Counted from the first letter of the stretch, positions 1-6,335 are shown. The stretch is DNA of 13,129 nt from CAYRFE01 sp964539615 (GCA_964539615.1 CAZIJP010000075.1:1-13129); one strand, 5' to 3'. The notes: generated from the sequence alone by a model not told the origin. Translations and numbers: made by a program.

Positions 1-26
1 GTGATTCTTCTTTATTCTGAAATTTA

Positions 27-58
27 AAAGGGCGCAGATTTGCGCCCTTTGTTTTTTT
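27..58 (+). terminator. Rho-independent terminator of an upstream gene
   Basis: A perfect 10-bp stem (27-36 pairs with 41-50, AAAGGGCGCA / TGCGCCCTTT) closes a four-base loop and is followed by a run of seven T at 52-58. This is a textbook intrinsic terminator for a plus-strand gene whose body lies before the window. The first 26 bases are too short to say which reading frame that gene used. Confidence 0.9.
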
Positions 59-61
59 AGA

Positions 62-80
62 GGCAGGATTTTTTCCTGCC
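62..80. repeat. Short inverted repeat after the terminator
   Basis: GGCAGGA at 62-68 is complementary to TCCTGCC at 74-80 across a five-T loop. It sits three bases after the T-run of the preceding terminator and has no T-run of its own on the plus strand. It may be a backup termination hairpin or a small palindrome; its role is not shown by the sequence. Confidence 0.5.
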
Positions 81-96
81 AACATTGGATTTTTAT

Positions 97-126
97 AGGG
101 TGGGTGCACAATTTGATACCCTGCAG
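97..126 (+). repeat. Dispersed repeat, copy A (GGGTGGGT...GATACCC)
   Basis: The 30 bases here match 6336-6365 at most positions: both read GGGTGGGT, then a purine and CA, an A-rich spacer, GATACCC and a final AG. This copy stops at CTGCAG, where the other copy continues into AGCTTGCTGC and a closing GGGG, so copy A looks truncated at its 3' side. It lies between an upstream terminator and the gene at 169. Confidence 0.6.
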
Positions 127-168
127 TTTTCGGTAAGTACATGTAATTATTAAGATATAAATATTTTT

Positions 169-813
169 TTGAGCATCCCGGCCGATTGTGCTATACTGAG
201 TCAGTTGCATGAAAGCAATGCCGATACAGTAATTTTTGAAAAGTGTATGAGAAGAACTTGGAACGGAAAAGTGTGCCGTAGAACGGCTGGAAAGCTGGTG
301 TGCCCTGTGACCATTTTGAAAGATACCGATACTTCTGTATCCTGTGCGGCGGATTTACCGAAACAGCACTGTTTGAAAACAGTGTTCTATTCGGATCATG
401 AGCGGAACTATGCTGTGTGGTGGGACCCCAACCATGATGAGCATATCACAAAAGCCAGGCAGCTATTTGCCGTGCTGTTTGGACGTGACAGTTATTTTTA
501 TACTGCAGACCGAGTTGCCGAACCGGATAGATTTAAAAATGCGATCATAGCATTTGAACAAAGCGGTAATATCGGTGTGCCGATATCGCAGTATCCCGGA
601 TTTCGATCGATACGGGAGGAATTTTTTAGCAAGCATATAAAGATAGCACGTCCGGGATCGGTGATCGATGAGTGCCGTGCCGTTGAAACTGTGGTTGTCG
701 GTACATTTGCCGTGATCGAACATGATCTGAAAACGATCACGGACATGGCAGATCAATTGGGGCAGACCCATGATGATGACGATCAGCCGATGACCATAAT
801 AGATATAGTGTGA
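169..813 (+). CDS. Hypothetical protein, 214 residues, family not recognised
   Basis: I do not recognise this protein. The reading frame is open for 214 codons and its codon use (GAT, GTG, CCG, ATC-rich) resembles the surrounding real genes, which favours coding. It has no signal peptide and no obvious membrane segment. The N-terminal 70 residues carry six cysteines (C7, C26, C36, C45, C59, C68) without a clean zinc-finger spacing. A central segment reads NYAVWWDPNHDEH, and the C-terminus ends in an acidic HDDDD stretch. The listed start is a TTG at 169 with no convincing Shine-Dalgarno sequence; a TATAAA box at 156-161 would put transcription almost at the start. The first in-frame ATG is at 247, also with poor ribosome-binding sequence, so the N-terminus is uncertain and could be a 5' truncation next to repeat copy A. 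It is followed after 44 bases by a mini-ORF and then the ASCH gene on the same strand. Confidence 0.55.
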   Translation: MSIPADCAILSQLHESNADTVIFEKCMRRTWNGKVCRRTAGKLVCPVTILKDTDTSVSCAADLPKQHCLKTVFYSDHERNYAVWWDPNHDEHITKARQLFAVLFGRDSYFYTADRVAEPDRFKNAIIAFEQSGNIGVPISQYPGFRSIREEFFSKHIKIARPGSVIDECRAVETVVVGTFAVIEHDLKTITDMADQLGQTHDDDDQPMTIIDIV

Positions 814-857
814 TCGCGGGATAGTTGCAGCGTATTGAAAGTGCAAAGGGAGGATGT

Positions 858-959
858 ATGGCATCGGTCTTAGTGTCATGGATCGGCGATCACGAGCATT
901 ATTACCATCGAAAACATCGCGATCCCTTTCGTATATATATTGGCTCAATGGCAGGATAG
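858..959 (+). CDS. Mini-ORF, 33 codons, possible leader peptide or gene remnant
   Basis: An ATG at 858 follows a strong Shine-Dalgarno sequence (AAGGGAGGA, 846-854). It opens a 33-residue frame beginning MASVLVSWIGDHEHYY and ending in TAG at 957-959. The likely ribosome-binding AGGA of the next gene (953-956) lies inside its last codons, and its stop is only six bases before the ASCH ATG at 966. This arrangement would suit translational coupling. The start VLVSWIGD has the look of the N-terminus of a longer globular protein, so it may instead be a decayed gene. I do not recognise the family, and the spacing between SD and ATG is short. Confidence 0.35.
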   Translation: MASVLVSWIGDHEHYYHRKHRDPFRIYIGSMAG

Positions 960-965
960 AACTCG

Positions 966-1437
966 ATGCGCTATTCCGACTCAGTTCATGAGATGTGGAA
1001 CACCTATATTCGTTCTCTCAATGAAGATCCTGCAACAACGAATAAAACATTCACGGCATGGCATTTTTGTGATAATGAACAAGATGCCTGCGAACTTGCA
1101 GTTCTTGTAAAAACCGGTCGTAAGCGGGCTACTGCAAGTGCTTATTGGGCGTATGATGATCAAGATTCGCTTCCCCTTGTAGGTGATCTTAGTGTTATCA
1201 TCANNNNNNNNNNCGCAATGCATTATTCAAACGACCTCAGCAGAGATCGTTCCGTTCATAAAGGTCACGGCGGATTTTGCGCGAACTGAAGGAGAGGGTG
1301 ATCGATCGCTTGACCATTGGCGAAGGGTCCATTGGGCATACTTCACCCGTGAGTTACAAGCTATCGGCAAATATCCCGAAGAAACGATGCCTGTAGTGTG
1401 CGAGACATTTGATGTGGTATATGGAGCTGATAAATAA
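966..1437 (+). CDS. ASCH domain protein, frame interrupted by an assembly gap
   Basis: The segment before the gap (966-1202, MRYSDSVHEMWNTYI through VGDLSVII) and the segment after it (from 1216, QCIIQTTSAEIVPF to VVYGADK, stop at 1435) together make one ASCH-domain protein of about 158 residues. Family hallmarks visible are WHFCDNEQDACELAVLV, KRATASAYWAY, the VGDLS turn, the EIVPF strand, TEGEGDRSL, HWRRVHWAYF and the final VVCETFDVVY. ASCH proteins are small beta-barrel cytosolic proteins related to PUA domains and are thought to bind RNA or modified nucleosides; YqfB-type members hydrolyse N4-acetylcytidine. The two halves are in different frames only because the N run is a ten-base placeholder. 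AGGA at 953-956 is the likely ribosome binding site, nine bases before the ATG. I infer an intact gene, not a pseudogene. Confidence 0.85.
1204..1213. other. Assembly gap (10 N)
   Basis: Ten unknown bases lie inside the ASCH gene. The frame before the gap has a codon beginning at 1203 and the frame after it has a codon beginning at 1216, so the true gap must be 2 modulo 3 longer than ten. ASCH relatives, as I remember them, carry about seven residues between the two halves, which would make the missing stretch near 18 bases. Confidence 0.9.
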
Positions 1438-1579
1438 CAAAGAATGCTTTCATGGCCAACACGATTCCGTGAGAACCGGAACAATATTTCCTTTGTCAAG
1501 ACAACACGATCGATTAACTATCAAGCGGTATTTATTTAACTTATGAACAATAAACCGGAAAAATCAAGATCAATACAAT

Positions 1580-1601
1580 GAAGCGGCATTGCTGCCGCTT
1601 C
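1580..1601 (-). terminator. Probable terminator hairpin of the Sel1-repeat gene
   Basis: GAAGCGGCA (1580-1588) pairs perfectly with TGCCGCTTC (1593-1601) around a four-base loop, ten bases beyond the stop of the minus-strand Sel1 gene. On the minus strand the following bases read ATTGTATTGATCTTGATTT, which is T-rich but not a clean T-run, so termination may be weak. The remaining 1438-1579 stretch holds nothing else I can name. Confidence 0.6.
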
Positions 1602-1611
1602 TTACCGTATC

Positions 1612-2964
1612 TTAGTCTTCTTTCCTCAACTCTGCCTTTTTCGCATCAAGCCATTCCTGCGCACGCGAACGTCCTTCATCCAAAATCTCAGGCTCAAGCG
1701 ACATTTCATACCGTTCTATCATGTCAGACAATGTCGGGTCAAGCGACTTGGTGGACTCCAACAGAATGGAGAACCACTTTACCGCTTCTGCATCATCAGA
1801 CACGGTGCCTTTCCCGAATCGATAAAAATCACCAAGTGATAAATAAGCCGGCACATATTCCATTTCTGCGGCTTTCTGGAAATATTCTAATGCTTTTTCG
1901 TGATCAGCCTTAACGCCTAAGCCCGCTTCATACATCTTTCCGATCTCATGGAATGCCCACGGGTCGTTGTGTGCGGCCGCTTTCCGGTACCATTCCAGCG
2001 CCATCGCATAGTCCTTATCAATGCTGAGGCCGTTGAGATACATCCACCCGAGATTGTTCATAGCTGCGATATTTCCGCTTTCAGCCGCTTTGTAGAACAG
2101 GTCAAAAGCTTTCTGAAGATCGGTCTCAACGCCGTAACCTTCGCTGTACATGAATCCGAGGAGGAACGATGCATCTGCATTGCCTTTTGCCGCAAGGATC
2201 TCCAGCCACGGCAGCGCTTCGTGGTAGTAATTGAGTTCATATAAGAATGTCGCGTATTTCAGCTGTTGTTCTGCGGTGCCGTTCAAGCAGTTGGTCATCA
2301 TAACGATGATATCATCCTCAGATTCTGCCGACATTGCGCTCAATTCACAAATGAATGATGCAAAATCGTCGGACGAGGCGTTCATTTTGATATTGTCGAT
2401 CTTGGGGTGTTTGATAAGCTGATCGAATGCGGCCTTTGCCGATTCAGACAGTTCAACATATACCGGATCGTAGTCGTTGTCATCGTCTTCATCATCTTCT
2501 TCGTTGTCGTTATCCGTTGTATCCTTGCGATAACGGTTCGACTTATTTTTTTCATCGGGTTCTTCGTCCTCAACAACCGGCGGCACATACGGCTCCGGTT
2601 CTTTCACATGCACACCGGTGAGGTTTGCCGTATGGGAGCATAGGCGCGCAACAATAAAAAACACTACCCAGACAGCTGCTACCGAAAGGAACGGATGCGC
2701 CTGAACGGTCGCGGCAATACCGTTTGCTGATACGCCGTCCTGATTCAGATACCGCACATATGCCACGGCAGGAATGACCGCCAGAAAGCCGATACCGAGT
2801 AGCACGGCGGAAAGCGTTTTGAGCTTTTTCCAGCGATCAATGCTGTCGGGATCGCCTGCGTCAAATTGAGGCAATTGAAGTTTGGAAACCTTTATCGCAT
2901 GAATAAAGAAGATCAGCGCTAGTATACCGGAAATGACCCCTGCAACGATTATGTCTTGTAGCAT
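1612..2964 (-). CDS. Membrane-anchored Sel1-like repeat protein
   Basis: The 450-residue product starts with three hydrophobic segments (about residues 4-24, 50-72 and 91-109). A highly charged linker follows (about 120-160, including EEDDEDDDNDYDP), then a helical domain. From about 211 onward there is one degenerate helical unit and four Sel1-like repeats of roughly 36 residues (243-278, 279-314, 315-350, 351-389). Each has the pattern A...LG.MY..G.GV..D...A...Y.KAAE.G. Sel1 repeats form right-handed superhelices that bind proteins, so the likely role is a membrane-tethered scaffold or adaptor; no catalytic motif is visible. The start is supported by GGAGGG six bases upstream (2971-2976, minus strand). 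A promoter fits at 2992-3019. It is divergent from the operon at 3212 and appears to be a single-gene unit. The partner and pathway are unknown. Confidence 0.85.
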   Translation of the reverse strand: MLQDIIVAGVISGILALIFFIHAIKVSKLQLPQFDAGDPDSIDRWKKLKTLSAVLLGIGFLAVIPAVAYVRYLNQDGVSANGIAATVQAHPFLSVAAVWVVFFIVARLCSHTANLTGVHVKEPEPYVPPVVEDEEPDEKNKSNRYRKDTTDNDNEEDDEDDDNDYDPVYVELSESAKAAFDQLIKHPKIDNIKMNASSDDFASFICELSAMSAESEDDIIVMMTNCLNGTAEQQLKYATFLYELNYYHEALPWLEILAAKGNADASFLLGFMYSEGYGVETDLQKAFDLFYKAAESGNIAAMNNLGWMYLNGLSIDKDYAMALEWYRKAAAHNDPWAFHEIGKMYEAGLGVKADHEKALEYFQKAAEMEYVPAYLSLGDFYRFGKGTVSDDAEAVKWFSILLESTKSLDPTLSDMIERYEMSLEPEILDEGRSRAQEWLDAKKAELRKED

Positions 2965-2991
2965 GATGTGCCCTCCGTTTTTTGTTCACTT

Positions 2992-3019
2992 AGTATATCG
3001 GTAAAAGGTGTTTTGTAAA
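2992..3019 (-). promoter_or_regulatory. Putative sigma70 promoter for the Sel1-repeat gene
   Basis: Read on the minus strand, TTTACA (3014-3019) and TATACT (2992-2997) are separated by 16 bases. Each hexamer matches the consensus at five of six positions. The predicted start of transcription near 2985 leaves a short leader containing the GGAGGG ribosome binding site. Confidence 0.6.
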
Positions 3020-3064
3020 GTGCGAGTTGTTATATTATAAAAAGAAGCGAATCGTTTCTTGAAG

Positions 3065-3101
3065 TGACACCCTTGTGTCATCCCGAGTTTATCAAGGGAT
3101 C
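3065..3101. repeat. Degenerate dispersed repeat with palindromes
   Basis: TGACAC (3065-3070) pairs with GTGTCA (3075-3080), and ATCCC (3080-3084) is complementary to GGGAT (3096-3100). The segment TGTCATCCCGAG...AAGGGATC resembles the GTCATCCTGAGC...GAAGGATC element that I remember as common between genes in many bacterial phyla, though it is clearly diverged. It lies between two divergent promoters. The match is from memory and is not verified. Confidence 0.45.
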
Positions 3102-3163
3102 AGCGTTAAAGCGCATCATGAGGTCGTTGTTACACATCTGTTATCCAAAATGTTCTTGCCGGG

Positions 3164-3192
3164 TTGATATTTTAAGCAAATTAAGCTATAGT
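3164..3192 (+). promoter_or_regulatory. Putative sigma70 promoter of the 3212-5754 operon
   Basis: TTGATA (3164-3169) and TATAGT (3187-3192) are separated by 17 bases, both five of six matches to consensus. Transcription would start near 3199, only a few bases before the AGGAGG ribosome binding site at 3202-3207, giving a very short leader. Confidence 0.6.
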
Positions 3193-3211
3193 CTATAAAA
3201 CAGGAGGCATT

Positions 3212-4354
3212 ATGCGGTTAATTTTATGTGCAACCTTGTTATTTCTATTGTATTGCTCAACATCGGCACAAGAGACGGTCACCGTAGAAGCTTCCGGGGT
3301 GGGTGTGGTGTTCAACGGAGACACCGTGACCGCTTATGAGGCCGCCGTGATCGATGCCAAGCGTAATGCAATTGAAAAAGCGCTCGGCGTATATGTGGAA
3401 TCAGAGACGGTGGTGCGCAATTACCTGCTTATCACCGATAAGATATTATCGCATGCGGAAGGGTATATCATCGATTGGAAAGAGCTGTCTCAAAAGACCG
3501 CCGATTCAATGTTAGAAGTGACCATTTCCGCAACGGTTCGCTCGGGCTTAGTGGTGAAAGATTATGACGCGGTGAAAGCGCTGTTAAAAGCCAAGAACCC
3601 GTATGTGTTGGTCATCATCCGTGAGAAATTCGGCAAGAACAAATACACCGGCAAATGGGAGAACAACACGCTCTCTCAGGCCGAGACCACCGTGCGAGAA
3701 CTGCTTTTGGAAAAACAGGTCATTGTGAAAGACCCGATGTCTGCTGCAGGCATGAATGCTGCAATGAAAAAGTTATACGCCGGTGATTATGCCGATATCA
3801 TTGCTATCGCTAAAAAGATCGGCGCGAACCTGATCATATTCGGCGATGCAGTGGCCGAAAATGCGGGAAAGGTCCCCATAGAAGGTACAGACATGAATTC
3901 CTACCAATGTGATATCACCTTGCGGGCCGTTGAGGTCGATACCGGCACGATCATTGCCACGGCATCGGAGCATTTTGCAAAACCGCATGTGTCCGACACC
4001 GCCGGCATGAAGGTCGTCACGGCAACGGCATCTAAAAAGGCCGGCGAGAAGATCATCACCGACTGTGTGAATTGGTGGAAAGATGCATTGTCGGGGCAGG
4101 GTTACCGCATTGAAATGACCATTACGGCCGTGTCGTACACACAAGCGCAAACGTTCATTGACATGCTGAAGATCATGGTGCGCGGCATACAATCCGCAGA
4201 GCTCAGGTCGTTCGGCAACGGTACGGCATTTGCCGAGATACGATATATGGGGCCGGGGCCGATGTTTGTAAGCGAGATCCAGGCAAAGAAAGTGCCTCAG
4301 AAGATAGAAGTGTTGTCGGTATCGGAGACGGCATTATCCGTCAAGCTGAAATAA
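3212..4354 (+). CDS. Exported FlgT/LPP20-like protein
   Basis: The 380-residue product begins with a Sec signal peptide (MRLILCATLLFLLYCSTSA, cleavage likely before QE at 20). The Cys at 15 lacks a proper lipobox, so I favour signal peptidase I. Residues about 22-110 match the FlgT N-terminal/LPP20-type domain: an E.SGVGVVFNGDTVTAYEAA strand-helix, AIEKALGVYVESETVV, then DKILSHAEGYI. The middle (about 120-270) has a CsgG/TolB-like alpha-beta pattern (GANLIIFGDAVAEN, ITLRAVEVDTGTIIATAS). The C-terminal 90 residues form a small alpha-beta domain (QAQTFIDMLKIMV, AFAEIRYMGPGPMFV). FlgT itself is a periplasmic flagellar-ring component, but relatives occur outside flagellar systems and no flagellar gene is near, so I do not name it flgT. 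AGGAGG four bases before the ATG fixes the start. It is followed 26 bases later by a membrane protein gene, probably in the same operon. Confidence 0.75.
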   Translation: MRLILCATLLFLLYCSTSAQETVTVEASGVGVVFNGDTVTAYEAAVIDAKRNAIEKALGVYVESETVVRNYLLITDKILSHAEGYIIDWKELSQKTADSMLEVTISATVRSGLVVKDYDAVKALLKAKNPYVLVIIREKFGKNKYTGKWENNTLSQAETTVRELLLEKQVIVKDPMSAAGMNAAMKKLYAGDYADIIAIAKKIGANLIIFGDAVAENAGKVPIEGTDMNSYQCDITLRAVEVDTGTIIATASEHFAKPHVSDTAGMKVVTATASKKAGEKIITDCVNWWKDALSGQGYRIEMTITAVSYTQAQTFIDMLKIMVRGIQSAELRSFGNGTAFAEIRYMGPGPMFVSEIQAKKVPQKIEVLSVSETALSVKLK

Positions 4355-4380
4355 CTATTTCGTTCAACAGGAGGGGGAGT

Positions 4381-5754
4381 ATGAAAAAAATGATACATTT
4401 TGCTATCTACAGTGCGGTTGCTTTCATTGTGTTGTTTGTGTTCTTATTCGGTCCTGTAAGCATCGCACATCTTTTTCCGTTGGTGATGTTGGCAGTAAGT
4501 GGTGGATTGTTGCTTATCATGTGGAAATATGATGCAGTAAGCGGCGTGGTGAAAAAGTTCTTGCTAATACTCGCCGGATTCGGCTCGGCAGGTATCATAA
4601 TCGTGACTTTTTTATTCTTTGCTTTTTGTATCATCAATATTCCTCCCGAGAAAACCTTCAATGGCGATATACAACTTACGGCGCCGGATACCGTTCAGAG
4701 CAGCGCTTACAAGACTCTCGTTACTTTAACGGACAATAAATGGACGATCCCCGAGTTTTCAAGCGATGAATTTTTAGCGCTTGATGCGTATAATTATAAA
4801 GATGCCGGTATAGCAAAGGCGATCGCTTCCGCAAAGGATTTCGCCCCTGCCGTGCTCGATTTCTTGGAGAAGAATGCCGTGTCGGTACCGACCGAAGAGC
4901 GTGACCGTGTGGATTACCCGATCCCTGATTACCGTGCGATCGACCTTGTCGTGCGCCTTGAACTCGCATCTATAAAACAACTTCTCGATACCGGGAAACG
5001 TCAGGAAGCAATTGCCCGGTACCAGCGGCTGTGGCGTGTGGCCGCACGTATGACCGAGGGACAGAACTCGTTGTTCCACGTGTTGTATACGATGCAGACA
5101 GCAGACAGGCTTATCGATTTCATGGAGCAACCGAATATGTTTACCGTCATGCCGATAAAAGGGTTCAGACAGTATGTGGATACCGTTTATGCCGGTGTGG
5201 ACAGGTCCATGCAGGATTCATTCAAATTGGAATACGTCGTGATCTCCGCTGTCTTTAACGACATGAAGACCAATGCTCCGACCTTACAATTCCCGAATTC
5301 TGCAATAGCGAACATGCCCGGTCATATCGTGATCAAGTGGCCGTTCTATGATAAGAATGCCGTCAAACGCATGTTGTTTGAAGAGATCAATGCCATCAAC
5401 GTTTTGTGTGTAAAACCGTATCACGAGATCGCACAAGAGCTTGAAAAGGCCCTAACGGATTTCAACACAAAGATCAACAACCGCCAGGTGAAGAATCCTA
5501 CCGGAAAAATGCTTTTGGCCTTGGCTGCACCGGAATATTCCCGCTTTGTCATGCGTAAAGACGCCGTGAAGGGAAGAATAGAAGTGCTTACAACGGTTGC
5601 TGATATGGCGGTACGGTCTATCACTGCAGACAAGCTGCCGATCGACCCGCTTACCGGTAAATCCTATATCGTGCGTGAAGAGAACGGTATGAAACAGATC
5701 GTATCCGAGATGAAAGATCGCGATAAAGAACGTATCGTATTTGCGTTGAAATAA
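4381..5754 (+). CDS. Membrane protein with C-terminal DPLTGK-signature domain, function unknown
   Basis: The 457-residue product has three N-terminal hydrophobic segments (about 6-24, 28-47, 60-86), then a long soluble, mostly helical domain predicted to lie outside the cytoplasm. A helical stretch near 200-250 (LIDTGKR-like turn, RYQRLWRVAARM) has a TPR-like feel but no full repeat. NPTGK at 372-376 and PIDPLTGKSY near 420-429 are spaced as in uncharacterised proteins of Planctomycetes and similar bacteria that end in NP-x-G-K...P-DPFTGKP motifs, as I remember them; their function is unknown. AGGAGGGGG directly before the ATG is a strong ribosome binding site. It is 26 bases downstream of the FlgT-like gene, so the two are probably co-transcribed and may work together at the envelope. 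No clear intrinsic terminator follows on the plus strand. Confidence 0.75.
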   Translation: MKKMIHFAIYSAVAFIVLFVFLFGPVSIAHLFPLVMLAVSGGLLLIMWKYDAVSGVVKKFLLILAGFGSAGIIIVTFLFFAFCIINIPPEKTFNGDIQLTAPDTVQSSAYKTLVTLTDNKWTIPEFSSDEFLALDAYNYKDAGIAKAIASAKDFAPAVLDFLEKNAVSVPTEERDRVDYPIPDYRAIDLVVRLELASIKQLLDTGKRQEAIARYQRLWRVAARMTEGQNSLFHVLYTMQTADRLIDFMEQPNMFTVMPIKGFRQYVDTVYAGVDRSMQDSFKLEYVVISAVFNDMKTNAPTLQFPNSAIANMPGHIVIKWPFYDKNAVKRMLFEEINAINVLCVKPYHEIAQELEKALTDFNTKINNRQVKNPTGKMLLALAAPEYSRFVMRKDAVKGRIEVLTTVADMAVRSITADKLPIDPLTGKSYIVREENGMKQIVSEMKDRDKERIVFALK

Positions 5755-5843
5755 ACGAATAAAAATTTTCGTATGGATAGGGGTTGGTTGCGCCCACCCA
5801 TGACCTTTCCCGCAATTGAATGTGATGGGATTAAATGTAGGGG

Positions 5844-5872
5844 TTTAATCTATCTGGGTTCAATTCCCTGAA
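5844..5872 (+). repeat. Dispersed repeat, shared with window end
   Basis: Twenty-nine bases, TTTAATCTA...TGGGT...AATTCCC.GAA, match 13101-13129 at about 24 positions. GGTTCA (5857-5862) can also pair with TGAACC (5869-5874). The only other copy is cut off by the end of the window, so the full element length is unknown. Confidence 0.65.
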
Positions 5873-5925
5873 CCTTAGTTCAACTTTTTGTACTATATGA
5901 CGGAAATCTGAAAACAAGTAATAAA

Positions 5926-5990
5926 GGGGTGTGGGGACAACGTCCCCACAATAAGAAAAAATAAAACCCCTTCCCAAAACGAGGAAGGGG
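5926..5990. repeat. Direct repeat 1 with two hairpins
   Basis: The unit starts GGGGTGTGGGGAC, and contains a perfect 9-bp hairpin (TGTGGGGAC 5930-5938 with GTCCCCACA 5942-5950). An A-rich stretch follows, then a second hairpin (CCCCTTCC 5967-5974 with GGAAGGGG 5983-5990). On the minus strand the second hairpin is followed by TTTTATTTTTT, so it could act as an intrinsic terminator in that direction. The layout and much of the sequence recur at 6213-6308. Confidence 0.65.
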
Positions 5991-6015
5991 TATGGGGATG
6001 GCACAAAATCTTATC

Positions 6016-6056
6016 GTGCTTTTTGTCTTGACACAAAAAGCACCAAAAAAGTCAAG
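6016..6056. repeat. 11-bp hairpin with possible pseudoknot
   Basis: GTGCTTTTTGT (6016-6026) pairs perfectly with ACAAAAAGCAC (6033-6043). The six-base loop CTTGAC (6027-6032) is itself fully complementary to GTCAAG at 6051-6056, eight bases beyond the stem. The element could therefore fold as an H-type pseudoknot or switch between two hairpins. Whether it is transcribed is unknown. Confidence 0.6.
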
Positions 6057-6191
6057 GCTGTAAAAAATCAGTTACAATTCTGCATATTTTCTTTCACCGC
6101 ATCATGGAGCGCATACTATGCGTTCCCTACACTTTACTTGTAGGTTTTACGGGAAAATATTTGAATTGCTTCACACTGATTTTTTAAGGCC
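6056..6191. repeat. Large branched inverted-repeat structure
   Basis: A 136-base segment folds back on itself in several steps. The outer stem is 6056-6071 with 6176-6191 (fourteen Watson-Crick pairs, one G-U, one mismatch). The second stem is CAATTC 6075-6080 with GAATTG 6163-6168, then ATATTTTC 6084-6091 with GAAAATAT 6153-6160. Inside sit two hairpins: 6106-6114 with 6118-6126 (nine pairs including one G-U, loop ACT) and CTACA 6127-6131 with TGTAG 6139-6143 (seven-base loop). The result is a multibranch structure flanked by direct repeats 1 and 2. It could be a mobile palindromic element, a mobile-element end or a structured RNA; I recognise no named family. Confidence 0.65.
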
Positions 6192-6212
6192 GAGTTTGTT
6201 TAACATTCTACA

Positions 6213-6308
6213 GGGGTGCAGGGACGAAGTCCCCGTAAAGAAAATAAAAAAGCCCCGCCTACTTCTCGATACAATTGGTTACAATCACTTGATGACCATT
6301 GGGCGGGG
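6213..6308. repeat. Direct repeat 2
   Basis: GGGGTGCAGGGACGAAGTCCCC, an A-rich stretch and GCCCCGCC repeat the plan of the unit at 5926. The first hairpin is GGGAC 6221-6225 with GTCCC 6229-6233. The second pairing, CCCCGCC 6253-6259 with GGCGGGG 6302-6308, encloses 42 bases here instead of eight. On the minus strand this arm is followed by a T-rich run. The two units flank the structured segment 6016-6191. Confidence 0.6.
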
Positions 6309-6335
6309 AGCTTGTGCTGAGTTATATCGAAGCAT

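Noticed and set aside
463..948. 161-codon minus-strand frame opposite the 169-813 gene
   Set aside because: Odd composition and no ribosome binding site; codon use favours the plus-strand frame.
3212..3271. Lipoprotein signal in the FlgT/LPP20-like protein
   Set aside because: The residues before Cys15 (LLY) do not fit a lipobox; a signal peptidase I site after STSA is better.
5852..5870. GGGTTCAATTCCC resembles a tRNA T-arm; similar at 13112-13126
   Set aside because: No acceptor stem, D-arm or anticodon arm fits around either copy; the match is part of a dispersed repeat.
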